The notes under the pieces were generated by a model. It was not told where the DNA came from. It saw nothing but the letters and a program-made list of their open reading frames with translations, and searched no databases. Below, one piece after another: positions 33,863 to 43,030 of a stretch of 64,000 bases of DNA (within the stretch, counting starts at the first letter, position 1; every line of letters begins with the position of its first letter). Position numbers and translations under genes: made by a program. Location of the stretch: NCBI RefSeq assembly GCF_002240355.1, contig NZ_CP016353.1:2778501-2842500 (forward strand). Reading direction: 5' to 3'. The DNA is from Prauserella marina (lineage in GTDB: Bacteria > Actinomycetota > Actinomycetes > Mycobacteriales > Pseudonocardiaceae).

Positions 33863-34504
33863 ATGGCCTGGACTCGCGACGAGATGGCGGCGATCGCCGC
33901 CGCCGAGCTTCGTGACGGCGACTACGTCAACCTCGGGATCGGTATCCCCACCCTGGTCGCCAACCACGTGCCAGACGGTGTCGAGGTGACGTTGCAAAGT
34001 GAGAACGGCATTCTGGGCGTCGGCCCGTTCCCGTTCGAGGGCGAGGAGGACGCCGATCTGATCAACGCGGGGAAACAGACCGTCACGGTCAACCCCGGAG
34101 CCAGCTTCTTCGATTCGGCCACCTCGTTCGGCATGATGCGCGGCGGGCACATCGACATAGCGATCCTCGGCGCGCTCCAGGTCGGTAGCGGCGGCGATCT
34201 GGCGAACTGGACCATTCCCGGCGCGCTGGTCAAAGGCATGGGCGGCGCGATGGACCTCGTGGTCGGCGCGCGCAGGATCGTGGTGCTCACCGATCACGTC
34301 GCCAAGGACGGCACCCCGAAAATCGTCGAACACTGCGATCTCCCGCTCACCGGCGCGGGCGTGGTCGACCGCGTCATCACCGACCTCGCGGTGCTCGACG
34401 TGACGGCCGACGGCCTGCACCTGGTGTCACTCGCCCCCGGAGTCACCGAAGCCGAGGTCAGGGACAAGACCGCGGCTCCGATCAGGGCCGCCGCGGCCGC
34501 CTGA
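33863..34504 (+). CDS. 3-oxoacid CoA-transferase, subunit B
   Basis: The 213-residue beta subunit contains the catalytic glutamate in [10 protein letters not shown] (Glu47), plus [11 protein letters not shown] near residue 26 and the [14 protein letters not shown] segment. A GGGGAG site precedes the ATG. The pair forms the complete enzyme. It converges with the LysR gene across 8 bp. The specific acid cannot be separated from sequence alone. Confidence 0.93.
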   Translation: MAWTRDEMAAIAAAELRDGDYVNLGIGIPTLVANHVPDGVEVTLQSENGILGVGPFPFEGEEDADLINAGKQTVTVNPGASFFDSATSFGMMRGGHIDIAILGALQVGSGGDLANWTIPGALVKGMGGAMDLVVGARRIVVLTDHVAKDGTPKIVEHCDLPLTGAGVVDRVITDLAVLDVTADGLHLVSLAPGVTEAEVRDKTAAPIRAAAAA

Positions 34505-34512
34505 TCGCGGTA

Positions 34513-35418
34513 TCAGGCCGCCTCGGCGAAGGCGGCGAGCAGTAGTTCGCTCACGGCGGCGACGACGGGGTCGTTCGCCGTCGACGTGGAACTCGCGAGC
34601 AGTACGGACCTCGCGGGATCGCCGGCCAGCGGTTCGAGCCGGATCCCCGCTCGCCCCGCGGCGTCGCTGACCGCCAAGGCGGGCAGGAAGCTGTGCGCCA
34701 GCCCGGCTCTGACCGCGGACTGGTGAAGCATGAGGTCGTGGGATTCGAACTGCACGTCCGGTTCGAATCCCGCCGTCCGGCAGGTCGCCGCCGCCCAGCG
34801 CCGCGCGGCGGTCCCTGTCGGTTCGAGTGCCCACCGCGCGCCTGAATCGAGGTGCGCGGGCGTCGTTTCCGGAGTTCGGTCATCGTCCGGGACCGCCAGG
34901 TAGAGCGGGTCCATGGTCAGGATCGTGGTGCTCACCGACCGAGGCTTCGGCAACGGGGAACCCGGATATTCTTCGAGTACGGCGATGTCGACGGCGCGCC
35001 GCGACAGTTCGTCGAGGGCCACCCTGGGTTCGAGGTGTGTCACGTCGAGTCTGATGCCGCCGAAGTCCCGCCGGAGCACCCGGTACACCTTCGGCAGAAC
35101 GTACAACGCCGCCGACTGGAAGATCGCGAGCTTGAGGCGGCCCACCGGGGTCGTGCCGAGGCGGCGGACTTCGTGCTCGGCCTCGTCGAGCGACTGGATG
35201 ATCTCCTCGGCCCTGGCCGCCAGTACCGTCCCGGCCGGAGTCAGCCGCACACCGCGGCCCGAGGTCACGAACAGCGGGCTGCCGACATCACGTTCCAGTT
35301 GGGACAGTTGCTGGGAGATCGACGCGGGGGAGTAGTTCATCGCCTGCGCGGTCGCCGCCATGGTCCCGTGTGCCCGGAGCTGGCACAGCATGCGCAGCCG
35401 CCGAATGTCCAACGTCAT
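34513..35418 (-). CDS. LysR-family regulator
   Basis: The 301-residue protein has an N-terminal helix-turn-helix (GTMAATAQAMNYSPASISQQL, shown as MAATAQAMNYSPASISQQL, about 18-38) and a periplasmic-binding-like effector domain. It diverges from the aminotransferase/phosphotriesterase-like/MFS operon, whose promoter region carries a T-N11-A dyad. It is therefore the likely activator of that operon, with a pathway intermediate as coinducer. Confidence 0.93.
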   Translation of the reverse strand: MTLDIRRLRMLCQLRAHGTMAATAQAMNYSPASISQQLSQLERDVGSPLFVTSGRGVRLTPAGTVLAARAEEIIQSLDEAEHEVRRLGTTPVGRLKLAIFQSAALYVLPKVYRVLRRDFGGIRLDVTHLEPRVALDELSRRAVDIAVLEEYPGSPLPKPRSVSTTILTMDPLYLAVPDDDRTPETTPAHLDSGARWALEPTGTAARRWAAATCRTAGFEPDVQFESHDLMLHQSAVRAGLAHSFLPALAVSDAAGRAGIRLEPLAGDPARSVLLASSTSTANDPVVAAVSELLLAAFAEAA

Positions 35419-35468
35419 CGGAGCGCTCTCCCTCGGTCATCGCGCGGAACAAGACCATTCGCCGAACG

Positions 35469-35485
35469 TTCAGCATATATGAACA
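35469..35485. promoter_or_regulatory. LysR T-N11-A dyad
   Basis: GTTCA, GCATATA and TGAAC form a perfect 5-7-5 inverted repeat that fits the T-N11-A LysR recognition rule. It lies 56 bp before the aminotransferase ATG and 50 bp before the lysR start. Confidence 0.6.
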
Positions 35486-35541
35486 CTTCGCATCAAGACA
35501 CGTTGCTTGTCGTTGTCAGTTGACCGGCGCACAATCGTCCG

Positions 35542-36888
35542 ATGCAGTGGACAGAACAGCGCGCCCCCGGCCTTCTCGAAGCCGTCGGGGAATTGCGCGC
35601 GGCGTATTCCGAGGCCAATCCCCGCAGCGCGGAGCGGCACGAGCGGGCTCGAAGGTCACTGCCGGGAGGAAATACCCGCACCACCCTTTTCTACGAACCA
35701 TTTCCCCTCGTGTTCGACCGGGCCGAGGACGGCTACCTTCATTCACTGGATGGAGACCGGTATCTCGACCTGCTCGGCGATTACACGGCGGGGCTTTACG
35801 GACACTCGAATCCGGTACTGACGAAGGCGCTGCACGCCGCCATCGACGAAGGAATGTCCTTCGGCGCCCAGACCGATCGCGAGGAGCGTTTCGCGGCCGC
35901 GCTGCGCGGCCGGTTTCCCGGTATGGAACTGCTCCGGTTCACCAATTCCGGCACCGAGGCCAATCTCATGGCAGTGGCCTCGGCGCGAGCACACACCGGC
36001 CGTTCCACGATTCTGGTGTTCCGAGGCGGCTACCACGGCGGGGTGCTTTCCTTCGGCAACGACAATGCCCCGCTCAACGTGCCGCACCGGTTTCTGCTGT
36101 GCGACTACAACGACGTCGAGGGGACCCGGGCGGCGATCGCCGGCAAGGCGCCTGATCTCGCCGCGATACTCGTGGAACCGATGCTCGGCAGCGGCGGCAC
36201 CATTCCCGGCGACCCCGGATTCCTGCGGATGCTGCGTGAGGAGGCGACTCGCGCGGGCGCGCTGCTGATCTTCGACGAGGTCATGACCTCAAGACTCGCT
36301 CCAGGCGGGCTCCAGCGGGCGCTCGACGTGCGCCCGGATCTGTGCACCGTGGGCAAATACCTCGGCGGCGGCCTGTCCTTCGGCGCTTTCGGAGGGCGTG
36401 CCGAGGTGATGAACGGATTCGACCCGGCCGGAACGGGCGCCCGGTGGGCGCACGCGGGCACGTTCAACAACAACGCCCTCACCATGGCCGCGGGGCTGGC
36501 CGGGCTGGAACACGTCCTCACCGACTCGGCGTTGCACGAACTCAACGCCCGTGGCGACCGTTTGCGGGGGCGCTTGTCGGCGGTGTTCGCCGAAGCCGGT
36601 GTCCCGTTCACGGTGACGGGCCGCGGATCGCTGCTGACCTTCCATCCGGTGTCCGGTCCTGTTTCGACACCGGCCGACCTGGCGAACGCCAATCCTGTCG
36701 CGAAAGAACTGCTGTTCTTCTACTTGCTCGATCGTGGCTACTGGATGGCCCGGCGGGCGATGGTGTCGCTGAGTCTCGCGATCAGTGACCAGGACTGCGA
36801 CGAACTGGTGGCTACTGTCGAGGAGTTCGTCGCGGTCCACGGCGCGGCGTTGCGTGACGCGGTGCTTACCGAAGAGAACCGGCCATGA
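35542..36888 (+). CDS. Class III (GSA-like) PLP aminotransferase
   Basis: The 448-residue protein resembles glutamate-1-semialdehyde aminomutase-type transaminases. Features are SLPGGNTRTT near residue 40, the PLP-phosphate motif TNSGTEANLMA, the GGYHGG segment, LIFDEVMTSR and Schiff-base Lys272 in TVGKYLGGGLSFGAF. It overlaps the next gene by 4 bp. Since a hydrolase and a carrier follow it, it probably transaminates an imported amino compound rather than making tetrapyrroles. Confidence 0.92.
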   Translation: MQWTEQRAPGLLEAVGELRAAYSEANPRSAERHERARRSLPGGNTRTTLFYEPFPLVFDRAEDGYLHSLDGDRYLDLLGDYTAGLYGHSNPVLTKALHAAIDEGMSFGAQTDREERFAAALRGRFPGMELLRFTNSGTEANLMAVASARAHTGRSTILVFRGGYHGGVLSFGNDNAPLNVPHRFLLCDYNDVEGTRAAIAGKAPDLAAILVEPMLGSGGTIPGDPGFLRMLREEATRAGALLIFDEVMTSRLAPGGLQRALDVRPDLCTVGKYLGGGLSFGAFGGRAEVMNGFDPAGTGARWAHAGTFNNNALTMAAGLAGLEHVLTDSALHELNARGDRLRGRLSAVFAEAGVPFTVTGRGSLLTFHPVSGPVSTPADLANANPVAKELLFFYLLDRGYWMARRAMVSLSLAISDQDCDELVATVEEFVAVHGAALRDAVLTEENRP

Positions 36889-37928
36889 CCCGAAGCCAGC
36901 CAAGGAGTGACGCGAAGATGAGCCTGCGAACAGTCCGGGGTGACATCGGCGAAGCCGGGCACATCCAGCCGCACGAGCACGTGCTCTCCCACATCGGCGG
37001 GACGAACCGGCGGCAAGGCACCGCGCTGCTGTCCGGGGAACCCATCGATCTTGAGAACTACTACGAGGTCCGCCGCCACCACAGCGCGTTCGACATGAGG
37101 GTCGACGACATCGAGGACGCGGTCTGGGAACTGGAGCGCTACCGTACGGCAGGCGGATCGGTGATCGTCGACGCCACCAGCATCGGGCTCGGCCGGAATC
37201 CCCTCGGCCTCGTGGAGGTCTCCGAGCGCACCGGCGTGCACATCATCATGGGCAGCGGCTGGTACCACCGCGACTACCACCCTGACGAACTGGGCACGCG
37301 TTCGCGAGCGGACCTCGCCGGGCAGATCATTCGGGAGGTCACCGTCGGGGCGGAGGAGACGGAGATCCGCGCGGGACTGATCGGCGAGATCGGACTGAAC
37401 TGGCCGGTCGATCCCGTCGAGGACACCGTTCTGCGGGCCGCGGTGGACGCCCACCTCGACACCGGGGCGGCGTTGATGATCCATCCCGGACGGGACACGC
37501 GAGCCCCCGCCGACGCCATGGCTCGCGTCCGGCAGGAGACCACGTCGACGAGGATCGTGATGAGTCACATCGACCGCACACTGTTCACTGTGGACGACAT
37601 GCTCGCGCTGGCCGACACCGGCTGCTATCTCGAATTCGATCTGTTCGGCCAGGAATCCAGCTACTACCCCTATGCCGACATCGACATGCCCAACGACGCG
37701 ACCCGCCTCGGCCACATCCGGGCACTCTGCGAACGCGGGTACCGCGACCAGATCCTGCTCTCGCAAGACATCTGCTTCCGGTCCCATCTTCAGCGCTACG
37801 GCGGGGAAGGCTACGCGCACCTGCTTCGCAACGTCGTCCCGATGATGCTCCGGCGAGGCTTCGACAAGGACGACGTCGCCGCACTGACCGTCGACAACCC
37901 GCGCACGATGCTGGAGATCGCACCATGA
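36885..37928 (+). CDS. Phosphotriesterase-like metallohydrolase
   Basis: The 347-residue TIM-barrel protein has the metal-binding HxH (His30/His32 in PHEHVLSH) and a bridging acidic position in AGLIGEIGLNW, where bacterial phosphotriesterase has a carboxylated lysine and PTER-type homologues have glutamate. Later metal residues include SHIDRT and SQDICF. It is probably a lactonase or amide hydrolase. ATG at 36918, preceded by AAGGAG, is an alternative start. It overlaps both neighbours by 4 bp. Confidence 0.85.
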   Translation: MTRSQPRSDAKMSLRTVRGDIGEAGHIQPHEHVLSHIGGTNRRQGTALLSGEPIDLENYYEVRRHHSAFDMRVDDIEDAVWELERYRTAGGSVIVDATSIGLGRNPLGLVEVSERTGVHIIMGSGWYHRDYHPDELGTRSRADLAGQIIREVTVGAEETEIRAGLIGEIGLNWPVDPVEDTVLRAAVDAHLDTGAALMIHPGRDTRAPADAMARVRQETTSTRIVMSHIDRTLFTVDDMLALADTGCYLEFDLFGQESSYYPYADIDMPNDATRLGHIRALCERGYRDQILLSQDICFRSHLQRYGGEGYAHLLRNVVPMMLRRGFDKDDVAALTVDNPRTMLEIAP

Positions 37929-39250
37929 CAAGGAAACCCCAGCCCGCCGTCGCCGCCCGTGAGACAAGGCGTCCCCTCGTCGGCGCCGCCGTCGGCACGC
38001 TCGTCGAGTTCTACGATTTCGCCATCTACGCGCTGACCGTCCCGGTCATCGCCTTCGCGTTCTTCCCTTCCGGCGATTCGAGCGCCGCCTTGCTGGCCAC
38101 GCTCGCGACCTACGGGGTCGCCTTCGTCGTCCGGCCACTCGGCGGAATCGTGTTCGGCCGTATCGGCGACCGGGTCGGCAGGCGCAAGGTACTGGCCATC
38201 GTGCTGACGCTCATCGGCGTCAGTACCGCGGCGATCGGGCTGCTGCCCACCTACGGTGAGGTGGGGCTTCTCGCTCCGCTGTTGCTCGTGGTGTTGCGCT
38301 TGCTCCAGGGATTGTCCGCCGGAGGAGAGGTCACCAGCGCCACGTCGTTCGCCCTCGAACACGCTCCACCTGGCAAGCGGGCATCGTGGATCACGATCGT
38401 CATCGCGATGTCCGCGGTCGCGTCGGTGATAGGTCTGCTGGTCGTACTGGGCGTCGCGGCGTCGATGACCGACGCCCAGTTCGAGTCGTGGGGATGGCGG
38501 ATCCCGTTCCTGCTGGCTCTGCCGTTGAGCCTCGTCGGTCTCTACATTCGCATGCGGACGGAGGAGAGCCCTGAGTTCGAATCGGCGGCGACCGCGAACG
38601 AACTGAGCAGGACACCGCTTCGTGACGTACTCAGGCAGCATCGCGGCGCGGTCTGGTACTCGTTCGCTCTTTCCGCGACGAGCGCGCTGGCTTTCTATTA
38701 CCTCGCGGGCTATTTTCCCACTTTCCTTCAGGTCACCGTCGGACTGAGCCGGGTGGAGGCGCTCACCGCGAACGGGATCGCGCTCGCCGTGTTCGTCGCC
38801 GCGATCTGCGCTGCCGGAATCGCGGGTGACCGTCACGGGCGCCGGATCATGGTCAGGATCGGAGCTGGGCTGCTGGTGGTGTCCGCCGTCCCGGCCTTCC
38901 TGCTCGCCTCGTCCGGTTCGGTCGGAGGAGCCATCGCGGGGCAGGCGCTCGTCGCGGTGTCGCTCGGGATTTTCGGCGGCGGCAGCTATACCGCTCTGCT
39001 GGAGGTGTTCCCGACCAGGTTGCGAGTCAGCGGGGCCTCCCTTGGCTACAACTTCGGATACGCCCTGCTCGGTGGAACGGCGCCGTTGCTCGCCGCGGCC
39101 CTCATCAGCGGGACCGGTCTGGTCACGGCGCCCGGGATCTACCTCGCTCTCGTGGCGATGCTGGGTCTGGTCGGCGTGTGGTGGATGCCCGAGACCGGCG
39201 ACCGCCGTCGCCCGGCGAACGTCGAGCACGAGCACGCGACCGCGCCGTGA
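37925..39250 (+). CDS. MFS transporter, metabolite:H+ symporter type
   Basis: The 441-residue protein has about 12 helices and the MHS-family pattern: GTLVEFYDFAIYALT near the start, the loop motif GRIGDRVGRRKVL (about 78-90) and RLLQGLSAGGEV (about 120-131). These import organic acids, betaines or similar metabolites. It is the third gene of the LysR-controlled operon, so it likely brings in the substrate of the aminotransferase and hydrolase. Confidence 0.92.
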   Translation: MTRKPQPAVAARETRRPLVGAAVGTLVEFYDFAIYALTVPVIAFAFFPSGDSSAALLATLATYGVAFVVRPLGGIVFGRIGDRVGRRKVLAIVLTLIGVSTAAIGLLPTYGEVGLLAPLLLVVLRLLQGLSAGGEVTSATSFALEHAPPGKRASWITIVIAMSAVASVIGLLVVLGVAASMTDAQFESWGWRIPFLLALPLSLVGLYIRMRTEESPEFESAATANELSRTPLRDVLRQHRGAVWYSFALSATSALAFYYLAGYFPTFLQVTVGLSRVEALTANGIALAVFVAAICAAGIAGDRHGRRIMVRIGAGLLVVSAVPAFLLASSGSVGGAIAGQALVAVSLGIFGGGSYTALLEVFPTRLRVSGASLGYNFGYALLGGTAPLLAAALISGTGLVTAPGIYLALVAMLGLVGVWWMPETGDRRRPANVEHEHATAP

Positions 39251-39256
39251 GAGTGT

Positions 39257-39952
39257 CTACTGTGGACCTTGCAATGGGCTCGGGGTCTCCGGGAGCAGGT
39301 TCGTGGCCAGGCGCAGGGTGGGCCCGCTCATCCGGGCCCGGTGAGTGGCGAGGAAGTCCAGCAGCCGTCCTTGGTCGATCTTCCCCGCTTCCCTGAGCGC
39401 GGTCGCGACCGGTTTGGTGACAAGCTCCGACGGATCGTCCAGAAGCTGCTCGGCGAGGGTGAGCGGGTCGTCGAGGTCGCCCTGGCGGATGAGCCAGAAG
39501 GACGCGGTGATCGCCGTCCGGCGTTCGATCGCCCGTTCGGAACGCGCGAGATCGAACAGCGGTCGGCGGGACTTGTCCAGCAGATACCAGCCGACCACTC
39601 GCGGGGCCGCCCTGTCGACGAGGTCCCAGATGTTGATGAACTCGTGGTTGCCGAGGTACATCTCGTAGAGACGGCGCCGGTCGTCGTCGCCGACGTTGCG
39701 CCCCCGTGCCTTGAAGTCCAGGATGGACACGCCGACCATCCGGAGCTCATACCACGAACTGGCCACCAGGCCGGGGACATGGGCGAGATCCACGCTCGTC
39801 TGGTCCTTCGCGATGTCGAACACCTCTTTCATGCGCACGCCGATCGCGTCGAGACCGCTGTCCGGCGGCAGTCGCCGGGTGATCTTGTCCTTCTCCGCGG
39901 CGTTCTGTTTCGCGTGCAGCGCCGACAGGATCCGTGCGCGGGGTGTGGTCAT
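39257..39952 (-). CDS. AlkD-like DNA alkylation repair protein
   Basis: The 231-residue all-helical HEAT-like protein matches the DNA alkylation repair glycosylase family that removes N3/N7-alkylated purines: SSWYELRMVGVSILDFKAR, a conserved NIWDLVDRAAPRVVG region and KSRRPLFDLARSERAIERRTA. ATG at 39952 is chosen because longer versions extend into the promoter region of the divergent gene. It is monocistronic and convergent with the MFS gene. Confidence 0.88.
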   Translation of the reverse strand: MTTPRARILSALHAKQNAAEKDKITRRLPPDSGLDAIGVRMKEVFDIAKDQTSVDLAHVPGLVASSWYELRMVGVSILDFKARGRNVGDDDRRRLYEMYLGNHEFINIWDLVDRAAPRVVGWYLLDKSRRPLFDLARSERAIERRTAITASFWLIRQGDLDDPLTLAEQLLDDPSELVTKPVATALREAGKIDQGRLLDFLATHRARMSGPTLRLATNLLPETPSPLQGPQ

Positions 39953-40020
39953 GCTGACGAGTCTCTCCTGTCGCTGGCGTCCGCGCATACACTCGATCAC
40001 GTGGAGGCAGGGGAGCGGTC

Positions 40021-40647
40021 GTGCGGGTGATCGCCCGCGACGGCGTGCACGAGATCGAGATCCAGCGGTCCCGCTTCCGGTGTGCCGTCGCCAGGGTGAC
40101 CGACGTCGATGCCGCCTCCGCCGTGATCGCGCGCGCGAGGAAGGCGGGCCCGGACGCCGGTCACCACTGCACGGCGTTGCGGATCGGTGACGCCGAAGCA
40201 GGCAGGCTGGTCGCGCGGAGCAACGACGACGGGGAGCCCGGTGGTACCGCGGGCGTTCCGATGCTGGAGATACTGGCGCGCCGTGAGCTGACCGATGTCG
40301 TCGCGGTCGTTTCGCGGTGGTTCGGGGGAATCAAGCTCGGTGCGGGCGGGCTGGTCCGTGCCTATTCCGGGGTGCTGGCCGAGACGCTTGACCTCCTCGG
40401 TGAGCTGCGGCGGGTTCGTCATCGCGAGTTGTTGCTCGCCGTGCCGCACGACCGGGCCGGGCGGCTGGAGCACGATCTGCGGGGCTCGCCGTACCGGTTG
40501 CGCGATGTCGAGTACGGCGCGGACGTCACGTTCGCCGTGGTCGTCGCCGAAGCCGAGGTGCCCGCCTTCGAGGCGTGGCTGGCGGCTCGCTCCGGTGGTG
40601 CGGTCGAGGCACTGGACGCGGGACCTCGCGACCTTTATCTGCCGTAG
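40021..40647 (+). CDS. YigZ/IMPACT-family protein
   Basis: The 208-residue protein matches UPF0029 at its N-terminal half, with SNDDGEPGGTAGVPMLEILA, VVSRWFGGIKLGAGGLVRAYS and the preceding AGHHCTALRIG. A small C-terminal domain follows, as in YigZ. The family is linked to translation or protein folding, but its activity is not settled. The GTG start at 40021 is 68 bp from the divergent alkD-like gene. Confidence 0.9.
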   Translation: MRVIARDGVHEIEIQRSRFRCAVARVTDVDAASAVIARARKAGPDAGHHCTALRIGDAEAGRLVARSNDDGEPGGTAGVPMLEILARRELTDVVAVVSRWFGGIKLGAGGLVRAYSGVLAETLDLLGELRRVRHRELLLAVPHDRAGRLEHDLRGSPYRLRDVEYGADVTFAVVVAEAEVPAFEAWLAARSGGAVEALDAGPRDLYLP

Positions 40648-40656
40648 CGGCGGGAA

Positions 40657-40818
40657 CTATCGCGGCCGCGCCGTTCTCCTGCCGTTCGCGCCGAGCGCGC
40701 CGATGACATCGACGGCGAGGCACACGAACAACGCGATACCCCACGCGTTCCACGGCCCCCATGACGCCACCTCGGGCGTTCCGTTGATCAACCACACGAT
40801 CAGCCAGATCACGGTCAT
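40657..40818 (-). CDS. Small two-helix membrane protein
   Basis: A 53-residue product has two hydrophobic segments, MTVIWLIVWLI and WGIALFVCLAVDVIGALG, then an Arg-rich tail. GGAG lies 9 bases before the ATG. It follows the GerW-type gene on the same strand and may be its partner. Function is unknown. Confidence 0.55.
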   Translation of the reverse strand: MTVIWLIVWLINGTPEVASWGPWNAWGIALFVCLAVDVIGALGANGRRTARPR

Positions 40819-40856
40819 GGTGGGTCTCCACTTCAGTCCCGTGCGCGGATGGCGGT

Positions 40857-41222
40857 TCAGGGCAAGGCGTGAGTGTGTTCGGCGGGAACAAGCGCTTTCG
40901 CCTTCGCGTACCTCGTCCTGGTGAGGAAATAGGCGATCGCGACCGCCGCCGTGGCCATGACGAGCCGGTTGACGTCGACGGCCGGTACCCACTTCACGGT
41001 CGAGTCCTTGATCAGGTAGGCGCCCGCCGGCCTGGCGCCGAGCCCGAAACCGCCGCCTTCGCCTTCCTGGCCCTTGTCGTCGTGGCCCTGCCCTGCTCCG
41101 CTACCGCCGTTGATCGTGGCCGCGGGCACCATCGTGACGCCGTTGTGGATGACCGGCTCGCCATACACCCTGCGTACCGACAGCGCGTCTCGCGCCCCGC
41201 TGAGCCACTCGTCGACCTTCAT
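40857..41222 (-). CDS. GerW/YtfJ-type sporulation family protein
   Basis: The 121-residue protein begins MKVDEWLSGARDALSVRRVYGEP and continues with VTMVPAATINGGSGAG, then a Gly-rich stretch and a hydrophobic C-terminal helix (MATAAVAIAYFL). This is the GerW/YtfJ layout. Bacillus members act in spore germination, while actinobacterial ones are uncharacterised. AGGAGG precedes the ATG. The upstream Zur-like site is 160 bp away and more likely serves the divergent methyltransferase. Confidence 0.8.
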   Translation of the reverse strand: MKVDEWLSGARDALSVRRVYGEPVIHNGVTMVPAATINGGSGAGQGHDDKGQEGEGGGFGLGARPAGAYLIKDSTVKWVPAVDVNRLVMATAAVAIAYFLTRTRYAKAKALVPAEHTHALP

Positions 41223-41381
41223 GGTCTCCTCCTTGGTCCCGTTCGCCCTTTCGTGCCTGAACTGGGTCGAGTGTGTCGTGCCCGGCCGGGCCGGCGAAGG
41301 GTCTTTGGTCATCGCCGCGCCGGGCATCCGTCCTGATGCCGATGGCCAGGGGGTTGCCACGACTGTCCAGCCAGTCGATAA

Positions 41382-41396
41382 TGACAACTATTATCA
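41382..41396. promoter_or_regulatory. Zur/Fur-type box A
   Basis: The 15-bp 7-1-7 inverted repeat TGACAACTATTATCA has TGA/TCA ends and matches its own reverse complement at 5 of 7 arm positions. The wider 19 bp (GATAAT..ATTATC) differs from the classical Fur box at only three positions. It ends 25 bp before the GTG of the methyltransferase. In actinobacteria iron is normally handled by IdeR/DmdR1, so Zur is the likelier Fur-family binder. Confidence 0.65.
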
Positions 41397-41421
41397 ATAA
41401 CAGGGAAATGGTGGGTAGCTC

Positions 41422-42321
41422 GTGGTCGACGGAAATCATCAGGCGGTGGCCGAAGCCGGGGCGGGCCCCGACACCAGCGGCTACCTGGAGTACTTGCGTA
41501 CCAACCGGGATTTCACGGCCCCGGCCGTCGCGGCCGCCGTTTCGGCGATGATGCCCGGCGTGCGGGGGCGGCCGCTGCGGGTGCTGGACGCGGGCACGGG
41601 CGCCGGTGGCGCCCTTCCCGAACTGGCTGGGTTGGTGAGGGCGGCCGGTGGCGGGACCGTCCTGGCTGTCGATGCCGACGACCGGGCCGTCGAGGCCGCG
41701 CGGCTGTGGGCGGACGACAAGGCGATCGACATCCGGGTCGCCGATCTTCGTGACGTGGCGGCAGAGGCCGAGGCGACCGGGGAGGGCTTCGACGTCATCT
41801 GGTCGGCGGACGTGGTGTGGCCGGCGACCTTCGACGATCCCTCAGCTGTCGTGCGAGTCCTCGCCGACGCGCTCAACCCCGGCGGGACGCTCGCGCTGTT
41901 CACGACGAACTACTACCAGTCGATGTTCCTGCCGGGGCATTCCCGGCTGGAACGGCTCATCCGCACGGCCTCGGAACGGACCTGGGGCCTGCCGGACGAC
42001 GGGCCCGCCCACCACGAGCGACTCGGGGCCTGGCTGCGCGAGGCAGGTCTTCGCGACGTTTCCGTGCGGGTGTTCCCGCTGGCGGCCAGTACGGCGGAGC
42101 CGGCGGCGCGGGCGTTCCTTGAGCGGATCACCTGGCCCGAGATGCGTCACGCGGCTGCCTCCCACGGGCGCGCGGCCGGGATGAGCGAAGCCGACCTGAC
42201 TCGCGCCGAGGAACTGCTTGACCCGCGCGACCCGGCCTGGATCGGCGCTGATGAGGACGCCTTCGTCGTCCAGCCGGCCTTGCTGTGGACCGGCATCGCG
42301 GAGCCGTTCAGCCGCGAGTGA
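41422..42321 (+). CDS. SAM-dependent methyltransferase (cluster accessory)
   Basis: The 299-residue protein has a class I SAM fold: VLDAGTGAGGALPELA (motif I, about 54-69), VDADDRAVEAARLW (motif II) and FDVIWSADVVWP, with ALNPGGTLALF after it. The acceptor is not predictable. The GTG start has only a weak site. It is directly downstream of Zur-like box A and converges (14-bp overlap) with a second methyltransferase, placing it at the left edge of the metallophore locus. Confidence 0.85.
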   Translation: MVDGNHQAVAEAGAGPDTSGYLEYLRTNRDFTAPAVAAAVSAMMPGVRGRPLRVLDAGTGAGGALPELAGLVRAAGGGTVLAVDADDRAVEAARLWADDKAIDIRVADLRDVAAEAEATGEGFDVIWSADVVWPATFDDPSAVVRVLADALNPGGTLALFTTNYYQSMFLPGHSRLERLIRTASERTWGLPDDGPAHHERLGAWLREAGLRDVSVRVFPLAASTAEPAARAFLERITWPEMRHAAASHGRAAGMSEADLTRAEELLDPRDPAWIGADEDAFVVQPALLWTGIAEPFSRE

Positions 42322-43030
42322 TCGTGTGGACGCCGAGCCCGGCCTCGCCCGCCCGCGTGAGGGTCAGCCCGTGCGCGGCGACCTCGGCGCGGAGACCGTC
42401 CTCGCCGACGAGGTGCCACGCGTAGCTGACCGTGCGTTCGCCGAGCAGGGTGTCGCCGTCGAACGTGCGGTAGGTCAGGTACCACGTGAGCGTGCCGTCA
42501 CCGGTCGGTTCGGCTTTCGCGCGCCCCTCGTAGGTCAGCCGCCCGACCCGCGCGGTGGACGCGACGGACTCGGGTACCGGCACCGCTTCGGCCGGTGGCT
42601 GGAGATTCACCACGGCGACGCCGCCGTGTTCGAGACGGCCGGCGAGCAGTGACCACAGCCGGTCGCGCGTGTCGGGGCCGAAGTGGCCGAGCACGTTCAT
42701 CGCGATGAGCACCGAGAATTCGTCCGGAAGTTCGACGTCGGGGAAGGCGGCCGGGAGCACGGTGACGCGCCGTCGCGACCGCTCGTCGTCGTGGGCGCGG
42801 GCCAGCAGCACGGCGCGCAGGCCCGGCGAGGGCTCGACGGCGACGATCTCGGCACCTGGTAGCAGTTCGGCGAGCAGCAGTGTGCCGTGCCCGCTTCCCG
42901 CGCCGAGATCGACCGCGGTCGTTGGCGCGGCACCCCTGAGCGCACCGGCGAGCACCGGGCGCAACGCTGTCCACAATGGAGTAATGAGCGGGTCGATGAA
43001 CTCGGCGGATTCGGAGTATTCGTCCTTCAC
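42308..43030 (-). CDS. SAM-dependent methyltransferase (second accessory)
   Basis: The 240-residue class I enzyme has AVDLGAGSGHGTLLLAEL (about 39-56), VAVEPSPGLRAVLLARA and VLIAMNVLGHFGP. Its ATG overlaps the stop of the saccharopine-dehydrogenase-like gene by 4 bp, so the two are one operon behind Zur-like box B. Substrate is unknown, and O- or N-methylation of the metallophore is possible. Confidence 0.85.
   Translation of the reverse strand: MKDEYSESAEFIDPLITPLWTALRPVLAGALRGAAPTTAVDLGAGSGHGTLLLAELLPGAEIVAVEPSPGLRAVLLARAHDDERSRRRVTVLPAAFPDVELPDEFSVLIAMNVLGHFGPDTRDRLWSLLAGRLEHGGVAVVNLQPPAEAVPVPESVASTARVGRLTYEGRAKAEPTGDGTLTWYLTYRTFDGDTLLGERTVSYAWHLVGEDGLRAEVAAHGLTLTRAGEAGLGVHTITRG

Noticed and set aside
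33137-34504. Direct functional link of this CoA-transferase to the HMG-CoA locus
   Set aside because: It is 12 kb away with its own IclR regulator, which suits 3-oxoadipate metabolism equally well. Kept only as a possibility.
34513-36888. Tetrapyrrole (hemL) gene
   Set aside because: The aminotransferase is GSA-like, but it sits in a LysR-controlled operon with a hydrolase and a carrier, with no heme genes nearby.
41377-41395. Classical iron Fur box
   Set aside because: It matches the Fur box at 16 of 19 positions, but iron control in actinobacteria is usually through IdeR/DmdR1, and no TTAGGTTAGG-type site was seen. Zur is the simpler reading.
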